The notes below the pieces were generated by a model. The model did not search any database, was not told the DNA's origin, and saw only the letters and a list, made by a program, of their open reading frames with translations. A stretch of 64,000 nucleotides of DNA, taken from contig CM075671.1 of assembly GCA_037962975.1 (NCBI GenBank), positions 12,261,001 to 12,325,000 of the forward strand, given 5' to 3'. Source of the stretch: Clitoria ternatea (Eukaryota > Streptophyta > Magnoliopsida > Fabales > Fabaceae). Made by a program: the position numbers and the translations under genes. Positions 56,627-64,000 of this stretch are shown piece by piece (the first letter of the stretch is position 1; every line of letters starts with the position of its first letter).

Positions 56627-59600
56627 ATGGAAAGACCAGGACCAAAAGTGCAGACTGAGGATTCTCCTCCACGTAATCCTAGACGTCTAAGCTTCGACAA
56701 CGATATTCACAAAAAGGCAACGCATGTTGGCTCTCCAGATCTGAGAGATGACATGATCAGAATGCTGAGGGAAGAAATCGCAGAGCTTCGACGTGAAAAG
56801 GCAAATCCCATGCACGAGAAAGCGGGCCCTGCAAAACAGCCACAACACGAATCACATGTACAGGAGGAATCGAGTACCCCAAATTATTCTCGCATCCCTA
56901 CTTACATGGAAGAGCAACGAAGCCTTCCACTGGCAAATGCCCATCATCATGAGGGAAGGAGAGTCGTTTCAAATACATCCCCCTCGGGATACAAGATGAG
57001 TGTCCCATTTTCCAAAAGACTCATGAATGCGCATGTCCCCAGACATTTGCAAACGATGCAACCTATTTCCATAGGAAAATACACCGGGGAGACAGATCCT
57101 TCTAAGCATTTAGATGCTTACATCTATGAAGCTATGTTCTTAGGTGCGGAGGAAGATGTCATGTGCAGAATGTTCCCCAGGACCCTCACAGGTGAAGCTC
57201 TTAGCTGGTTCAAGAGCTTACCTTCAGGTTCCATTGATTCATGGGAGGACTTGGCCACAGCTTTTGGCAGCCACTTTGTAATCTCTAGGGATACGCCTAG
57301 AACCTCTCATACCTTGGCTCAGATTAAGCAAGGTGATAAAGAACCTTTGAAGGATTTCCTGAAGAGATTTTATAAAGAGGCAGCCATGGTCCCTGACTTA
57401 ACAGAAGCAATCCAGCTGCACATCCTCATCGAAGCCATGTAGCCGAAATCCCCTTTTGCTTTGTCTTTGGCAAAAGGACCTCCATCCACTATGGAAGAGT
57501 TTCGCAGAAAAGCATCCAAGTATGTAGGTATTGAGATGCACTTGGAAGCCACTGCAGCTCGCAATAAACCACCTATTTCAGCTTCACACCATGACAAAGA
57601 TAAGGATAAATCATCCAGGAATGATAAGTTTCCTCAGAAAGATAAAGCAGGGAGCCAACCCTTTAAACAGCAAGACAAACGTGTTTTTAATTTCACTCAT
57701 TACGCGCCCCTTAACACGTCATATGAACAAATCTTGCGCGAAGTAGGATGGACTACACTCAATGTTTACGGGATCCAACGCCCACCTCCACTCAGACGCG
57801 GTGGGAATCCAAAGAAATATTGTGAGTTCCACGAGTCAGTTGGCCATACCACGGAGGAGTGCAAGCAACTCAAGAACACTATCGAGGTGCTTATCCGTGA
57901 AGGCAAATTAAAACACTATTTGTTTAGGAGTAAATCTCATGATGAGCCAGAGAGGTTTGAGAAACGACCTCGTGATCATTCTCCGGATTCCGATAGCACT
58001 CGGGAGCCAAAACGTACAGCAGCACCAGAAAAACAAAAGAGTATTGTTCTGGAGACCGCCCAAAGAGAACCAAGCCCTGAACCCGAATCACGGGGCAAAA
58101 GGCAGGTGGTAGATATGATTGCTGGAGGCTTTGCCGGGGGCGGACCCTAAATCACCGCAAGGAAAAACCACCATCGTATGATCTTGTCGGTACAAGGCAA
58201 GAGCAAAGAATATCGCCCATTCAGGAATGGGGTACAAACTCCGCCTATAACCTTCACAGACGACGATTTTGGCCCTACTATTCCTGAAGGAGATGACGCA
58301 GTAGTGATTATTACAGTAATCGCTAATATGGATGTAAAACGCATCCTAGTTGATCAGGGAAGTTCCTGTGATGTTATCTTCTATGACTTTTTTAAACGCA
58401 TAGGTTTAACTAATGCAGATTTACAGCCATATACGCAGGACCTTACAGCCTTCAATGGCGCCAAACAGCCCACCAAAGGCTACTTGGACACAAAAATTAC
58501 TTTTGATGGCGAACCTGGAGCAAGGACTGTGAAATCCAGAATTCTCGTCATTGATGTGAAATCTCCATACAACGGCATCATTGGTCGGCCTACCCTGAAT
58601 GCCATGGAAGCCATCGTTTCAACCCCTCACTTGTTAATCAAGTTCATTGATAAAGATAATCAAGTCTCATCTGTAAGGGGCGACCAGGAAATGGCTCGCT
58701 ATTGCTATAATTTGAGTCTTAACATGGTGAAGCTTGAAACCATGTCTAAGAAAAGAAAGTTAAATGAAGGAAGTAGCACGACGGCGTCTGTCAATTTGGT
58801 GGATCTTGACCCTAGGGCGGAGTCTTCTGTCGATCCACTGAACCCTTTGAAACCAACTCCAGATGGTGGCTCCAAATCTATTGTTTTGGGTAACATCCCG
58901 GAACAGATTACAAACATCAATGACAAGCTTGAAGCTAGCATGAAGGCAAAACTAATTGCACTTCTCCATGAGTATAAAGAAATTTTTGCTTAGACCGCCG
59001 CAGATATGCCTGGCATGGATCCCAACTTTTGTTGTCACCGCCTGGCGGTGTATCCTGAAACCAAACCTGTAGCACAAAAGAAACGGCGTATGGGTCCGGC
59101 AAAACAAAAGGCTGCTTGTGAGCAAACAGAAGAACTTCTCAAGGCGGGGTTCATCAGGGAACTCCGTTATTCCTCCTGGTTGTCTAACGTGGTCATGGTA
59201 CAGAAAGCCAATGGCAAATGGCGTATGTGTATAGACTATGTTGACTTAAATAAATGTTGTCCCAAGGATCCATACCCTCTCCCCAACATTGATAGACTGG
59301 TTAACGATTCTTCAGGATATAAGTATCTATCTTTCATGGATGCCTACTCCGGTTATAACCAAATTCCAATGTGTGAGGATGATCAAGAGAAGACAGCGTT
59401 TGTTAATGATAAAGGAGTCTTTTGCTGCAACGTCATGCCATTTGGGTTAAAAAACGCCGGGGCAACCTACCAGCGCATGATCAACAAAGTTTTTGAGGGT
59501 ATGCACACAAAGCTGGTAGAAGTCTATATTGACGATATTATTGCCAAGACCCCAGAAGGAGGAGACCATGTTGAAGACCTACGTCTCAATTTTCAACGCC

Positions 59601-62074
59601 TACAACAATACGACATGAGGCTCAACCCATTAAAATACACATTCGCTGTCCCTGGTGGCAGATTTTTGGGTTTCATGTTAACACAAAGAGGTATAGAGGC
59701 TAGTCCTGATAAATGTCACGTTATCCAAGAGTTGCAGAGCCCCAAAACACTAAAAGAGGTACAATCCCTCAACGGCAAAATCGCTGCTCTAGCACGTTTC
59801 ATGCCAAAAATGGCCCATCGCTCTCTTCCCTTGTACAAAATGCTGAAGAAAGATAAGAAATTCAATTGGGGCCCAGAGTAAGAGGCGGCTTTCCAAAGCT
59901 TGAAAAATGTCTTAGTCAGCCCTCCAATCCTGGTAAAACCAAGCCCAGGTGAGCAACTCATTATTTATTTGTCTGTTTCAGATGAGGCTTTAGCAGTAGC
60001 TCTGGTTAAGGAGACAGTTGAAGGCCAACGACCGGTATACTTCACCGGTAAAACATTGCACGGTGCCGAATGCCGTTATCAAAAGATTGAAAAGGCAGCG
60101 CTTGCAGTTGTTTGGGCTTCACGACGCCTAAGACCATACTTTCATGCCCATCCCATCTTGATTCGCACAGACTTGCCACTCCGTACTATACTGTTCAAAC
60201 CAAACCTAGCTGAAAGAATGATCAAATGGGCCGTAGAACTCTCTGAATTTGACATATCTTACGAGCCAAGAACTGCTATCAAGGCACAAGTCCTAGCAGA
60301 TTTCGTAGTTGAGTTAACAGGTTCTAGCCCAGATGCAGATCATTCACACTGGACAGTATACGTTGATGGGTCTTCCAATAGCAAAGGATGTGGGGCAGGA
60401 ATTGTTGTAGAAAGTGATGACGGGGTACATCTTGAAATTTCATTACACTTCACCTGCACTACGTCTAACAATCAGGCGGAGTACGAAGCCTGCTTAACCG
60501 GACTCAGAACAGTACAAGATATTGGAGCCAAAACTGTCACCTTATGCAGTGATTCTCAATTAGTCATCTCATAAATTCTGGGCGAGTATCAGGCTAAAGA
60601 ACCTTTGCTGCAACAATATCTAAACTGTGTCAATGAGTTAAAGCAACACTTTGTTGAAGTCTCTTTCAAACATGTACCCCGGGAAGAAAATACACGTGCT
60701 GATATCCTCTTCAGGTTGGCTAGCACAAAGAAGGCAGGAAGCACAACTACGGTTGTACAAAGTACCTTGGCAGAGCCAAGTGTTTCCTTTCCTTCTTCAA
60801 TGTGTATGATTAGAAGCCGCTCCTTTGATGACGATTCCTGGGTAGCACCGATAGTTTGTTACCTTGTCAATGGACAATTACCCACGGATGATCTTGAGCG
60901 GCGGAAATTAAAGAAGGAAGCACCTTATTATACACTCGTTGACGGACAGTTATACCGCCGAGGAATTTCTGTTCCTTACTTAATATGCATAAACGAAAAT
61001 GAGGTGCAAGCTGTTTTAGAAGAAGTCCATGAAGGGCAGTGTGGACACCATCCGGGGGCGCGTAGTCTAATGCGAAAAATACTCAGGGCTGGGTATTGGT
61101 GGCCCACCCTGAAGCATGACTCCGCCTCGTATGTTCAGAAATGCGATCAATGTCAACGATTTGCAAATCTTCATCACACTCCGGCGGAACAAATGTCATC
61201 ATCAATAACGCCTTGGCCTTTCTATCAATGGGGCATGGATATCTTAGGTCCATTCCCAACTGCGTCTGGCGGTATCAAATACTTGATAGTTGGTGTTGAT
61301 TACTTCACCAAATGGATTGAAGCAGAGGCAGTGGTGCACATTACATCAGCCAGGACTCGTAGATTCGTATATGAAAATATCATTGCACGTTTCGGAGTCC
61401 CTGGACGCATAGTCACTGATAATGGCACCTAATTCACAGATCGTAAGTTCACTGAACTCCTAGAAAATCTCAGCATTACGCAAATTTTTTCTTCTGTGGA
61501 ACATCCTCAAACCAATGGCCAAGCTGAAGTTGCCAATAGAGAAATCTTGAAAGGCCTGATGAAACGCCTTGGTGAAGCAAAGGGAGATTGGACGAATCAA
61601 TTATGCCATGTTTTATGGGCATATCGGACAACCCCTCACTCCACCACAAATGAATCCCCATATCGGCTGACATATGGAGTCGAGGCTGTTATTCCCATTG
61701 AATTGGCAGCCCCTTCAGCTCGAATCCTCCACTTCAATGAAGAAGCCAATCAACAGAACCTCGCCCATGAGCTCGAGGTCTTGGCGGAATTGAGAGAGGA
61801 AGCCTTTGTGCAGGATCAAGCTGTTAAAGCAAAGGCTGCCAAACGGTATAACACACGTGTTTCTGAACGCCGTTTCAAAGAAGGAGATTTGGTTCTAAGA
61901 AGGGCCAATATTGGCAAAAAATTTGCACATCAAGGCAAATTGGCGTCAACCTGGGAAGGTCCATACCGAGTCACCGAAGCTCTGGGCAAAGGCACATACC
62001 GTCTGGAAAACTTAAATGGCACACCGGTCAGGAATAAATGGAACATTTTAAATTTACGCATATATTACAACTAA
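56627..62074 (+). pseudogene. Tat-type gag-pol polyprotein in one frame with six internal stops
   Basis: Every open piece is in the same frame, and stops interrupt it at 57440-57442, 58148-58150, 58991-58993, 59879-59881, 60572-60574 and 61430-61432. Gag (to about 58150) has a Retrotrans_gag domain (FPRTLTGEALSWFKSLP) and a knuckle of C-x2-H-x4-H-x4-C form (CEFHESVGHTTEEC). The protease has LVDQGSSCDV (about 58345). The reverse transcriptase has DLNKCCPKDPYPLP and EVYIDDIIAK (about 59520). A first RNase H (YFTGKTLHGAECRYQ, about 60040) is followed by a second (VYVDGSSNSKGCGAG, about 60360, with NNQAEYEA). Integrase has the HHCC region (near 61030-61150), MDILGPFP, TDNGT and HPQTNGQAE, and ends LNLRIYYN. 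In related elements the stop positions 59879, 60572 and 61430 are usually Gln, and 58991 is Trp. Confidence 0.93.
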
Positions 62075-62361
62075 TTGGGTAATACGGTATGTTCTCTTTC
62101 TCCTAACTTAAGGTTCTTCCTAAATGGGCTTTCCTTGAAAAGGTTTCGACGAGACATACCCCAACTCAGCTCTTTATGTAGTTCCATCATTAATAAAATT
62201 CCTTCCTACATTCAATCTTTATTCTAACTTTCAGTCAATTATCCGTGGCAGAACTTGTTCCCATGCAGATAAGACACCGGCTCCAACAATTGAAGCATAA
62301 AAGCATAGCTCTTTATTCCATAAAGACTATCCAATATGCAGCAAAGCTTCACAAACGGAGC

Positions 62362-62695
62362 CAAAAAACTCCTTGGGGGGAAAGGATTGGTGTCACAGCC
62401 TATGCTGCACCATACCGACCCCAAGGTCCTAAAAACTCCTTGGGGGGAAAGGATTGGTGTCACAGCCTATGCTGCACCATACCGACCCCAAGGTCCAAAA
62501 AACTCCTTGGGGGGAAAGGATTGGTGTCACAGCCTACGCTGCACCATACCGACCCCAAGGTCCAAAAAACTCCTTGGGGGGAAAGGATTGGTGTCACAGC
62601 CCATGTTGCACCATACCGACCCCAAGGTCCAGCAAACTTCTTGCAGAAAGGATTGGTGTCACAGCTTATGCTGCACCATACCGACCCTGGATTCA
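62362..62695 (+). repeat. 67-bp tandem array, five copies, downstream of pol
   Basis: The unit contains CTCCTTGGGGGGAAAGG, GGTGTCACAGC and ACCATACCGACCCCAAGG. Equivalent points lie at 62369, 62436, 62503, 62570 and about 62637, giving a strict 67-bp period. The last copy is diverged. Because 67 is not a multiple of three, the array stays open in several frames and on both strands (for example 62245-62784 plus and 62460-62696 minus); these ORFs are not taken as genes. Confidence 0.95.
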
Positions 62696-62874
62696 ATAAT
62701 TCTCACTTGACCAGGAGACACATTCTAATTCCAATTCAAAAGGATGAACGCTCCATCCAAAACCTTACTCCGCCTAACTGCTAATGTTTTACGGAGTACA
62801 TAATCAACAAACTCAAGCACTATCAACAAGCCCAAGTAAGTATAATACTTGTAAAAATTGTGCTTCATTAAAAT

Positions 62875-63210
62875 TCTTAAAAGGCTACTCCGCCTCATTA
62901 CAGAATTTTACTTCATAAAATTCTTAAAAGGCTACTCCGCCTCATTACAGAATTTTACTTCATAAAATTCTTAAAAGGCTACTCCGCCTCACTACAGAAT
63001 TTTACTTCATAAAATTCTTAAAAGGCTACTCCGCCTCATTACAGAATTTTACTTCATAAAATTTTTAAAAGGCTACTCCGCCTCATTACAGAATTTTACT
63101 TCATAAAATTCTTAAAAGGCTACTCCGCCTCATTAAAGAATTTTACTTCATAAAATTCTTAAAAGGCAACTCCGCCTCATTACGGAATTTCACTTCATAA
63201 ATTTCCCAAA
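62875..63210 (+). repeat. 47-bp tandem array, about seven copies
   Basis: The unit AAAAGGCTACTCCGCCTCAT followed by a TACAGAATTTTACTTCATAA-like part recurs with equivalent points at 62881, 62928, 62975, 63022, 63069, 63116 and 63163, a 47-bp period. Copies are almost identical, and decayed units extend to about 63275. No protein is encoded. Confidence 0.95.
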
Positions 63211-63495
63211 AAGGTTATCCCGCCTCGTTATACTAAGTCATATTTCATTAGTCCTCAAAGGATTGCTCCGCCTTATTAATAGCGCTTTACAAGGCATATA
63301 TCCTACGGACTCAAACATCATTTATAGGAACAAGTATAGATTTACAGAAATTATACTTCATTAAAAATTCTTCAGGGATCCAGAGCCTATCCTGGAACAA
63401 GGCGATATGTATAAAATGCATAATAAGGGATAAATAAAATCCTACAAAAATCAGAATTTGCAAAGAGACACAAAAAATTAGCAACACACTCCGAG

Positions 63496-64000
63496 CTAAT
63501 CACAAAGTTCAGGTGGAACGCCTTCTTGATGGGTGGAGCTAGGTTGAGGCTCGTTGGGCTTGGACAAACTCTGTGAAGGGGGTAAGTCCGCCAAGACATA
63601 CTCTTCATTAGGTGCAGGAACATGACCCCCCTGAACAGGCACCATTAATTCACCATTGATAAACTCATAATAAGGGTGAATGCCTGCAATGTTAAGAGCA
63701 ACGCCTGGGTTACGATGACGGATCTGGCGAATAGCCATGCTGAAAGCATCATCAATTGCTGCCTCAGCTGCATCCAAAGCCGTTTGCAACTCCTGATCAA
63801 GCCGCTTATTGTTGTCATTTGAAATGACTTTCTCAGCTTGTAGTTCTTCGACCTGTTTTTTAAGGTCACTATATGCACTGACAGCTTGATCCAATTCTGC
63901 AGCCCAGGCATCTTGAGCAAAGGCCTTGCTGGTTTCAAAAGAAACCAGTCTCTGCTGAACCTCGCTCACGTCCTCACCCAGCTTTGAGTTCTGCTGTTTC
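63496..64000 (-). CDS. Antisense ORF downstream of Tat pol (partial, runs off right edge)
   Basis: On the minus strand a frame stays open from the window edge to a stop at 63496 (168 codons seen; the true start is outside). The N-terminal two thirds is a heptad-rich coiled coil (for example LKKQVEELQAEK and LDQELQTALDAAEAA). A Pro-rich tail follows, with NPGVALNIAGIHPYYEFING and ends GVPPELCD. Antisense ORFs between pol and the 3' LTR are described in plant Tat elements, and several encode plant-mobile-domain proteins. Whether this one belongs to that type cannot be seen from the C-terminal part alone. No lesion is visible, unlike gag-pol on the other strand. Confidence 0.7.
   Translation of the reverse strand, partial: KQQNSKLGEDVSEVQQRLVSFETSKAFAQDAWAAELDQAVSAYSDLKKQVEELQAEKVISNDNNKRLDQELQTALDAAEAAIDDAFSMAIRQIRHRNPGVALNIAGIHPYYEFINGELMVPVQGGHVPAPNEEYVLADLPPSQSLSKPNEPQPSSTHQEGVPPELCD

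Larger units (their letters stand above)
55490..64000 (+). mobile_element. Ty3/gypsy element of the Tat (Ogre/Retand-like) lineage, right end outside window
   Basis: The order is LTR (about 55490-56552), primer site, gag, protease, reverse transcriptase, RNase H, second RNase H, integrase, two tandem arrays and an antisense ORF that leaves the window. Two RNase H domains together with extra sequence and an antisense ORF downstream of pol are hallmarks of the plant Tat lineage. The left LTR boundary is approximate because the partner LTR is not in view. Coding sequence is free of indels but carries six stop codons. Confidence 0.9.

Noticed and set aside
57440..61432. Programmed stop-codon readthrough or an altered genetic code in the Tat element
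   Set aside because: Stops are of two kinds at six unrelated places, several at positions where relatives have Gln or Trp; point-mutation decay is simpler. Only the gag-end stop at 58148 is kept as an open question.
62245..62784. 179-codon repeat protein downstream of pol
   Set aside because: The 67-bp array is open in several frames on both strands, so openness says nothing; no conserved start or domain.
62362..63210. CRISPR array
   Set aside because: Both arrays are direct tandem repeats without unique spacers, in a plant retrotransposon.

Overview
The window is nuclear DNA of a flowering plant. The AT-rich introns, GT-AG splicing of two conserved plant genes and the crowd of plant transposons show this directly. 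The repeat types and the protein sequences suggest a papilionoid (phaseoloid/soybean-like) legume, but that is inference and no species is claimed.

Two host genes are present. The first, on the plus strand (4471-38396), encodes APC1, the large scaffold subunit of the anaphase-promoting complex/cyclosome. I could follow 37 exons with canonical junctions and phases that stay in register, giving an uninterrupted 1806-residue protein. The second, on the minus strand (39243-42433), has five exons and encodes a 545-residue xylan O-acetyltransferase of the TRICHOME BIREFRINGENCE-LIKE family, closest to ESKIMO1/TBL29. The two genes are convergent, with about 850 bp between their stop codons.

Most of the rest is transposon, much of it nested. 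Region 1-3725 is the 5' end of a minus-strand Ty3/gypsy element (gag, initiator-Met primer site, 3-kb LTR with an array of GCGAG palindromes). Inside APC1, intron 3 holds a long hairpin repeat and a short hAT derivative interrupted by a complete but decayed Ty1/copia element. Intron 4 holds two nested hAT-type elements. Intron 6 holds a tandem duplication that copied the exon-7 acceptor. Intron 8 holds a MITE and a TRIM. Intron 13 holds a 3.8-kb hAT element with an exact 8-bp target duplication and an apparently intact 808-residue transposase. Intron 17 holds a second TRIM in the opposite direction, and intron 24 a Tourist-like MITE.

From 42434 to 55195 no host gene is visible. This stretch contains a PIF/Harbinger-like element with a GGT-rich core, into which a Cassandra LTR carrying a 5S-rRNA-like domain has inserted; old LTR remnants; a second Tourist-like MITE; and a degenerate CACTA (TNP2) transposase.

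From about 55490 to the right edge lies a Ty3/gypsy element of the Tat type: LTR with TATA box, gag, protease, reverse transcriptase, two RNase H domains and integrase, all in one reading frame without a frameshift but broken by six in-frame stop codons. Downstream come a 67-bp tandem array, a 47-bp tandem array and an antisense coiled-coil ORF that runs off the window.

The most interesting points are the apparently intact hAT element with several possible non-autonomous relatives inside one essential gene, the contrast between near-identical LTRs and wrecked coding sequence in the copia element, the duplicated decoy splice acceptor, and the arrays plus antisense ORF of the Tat element.
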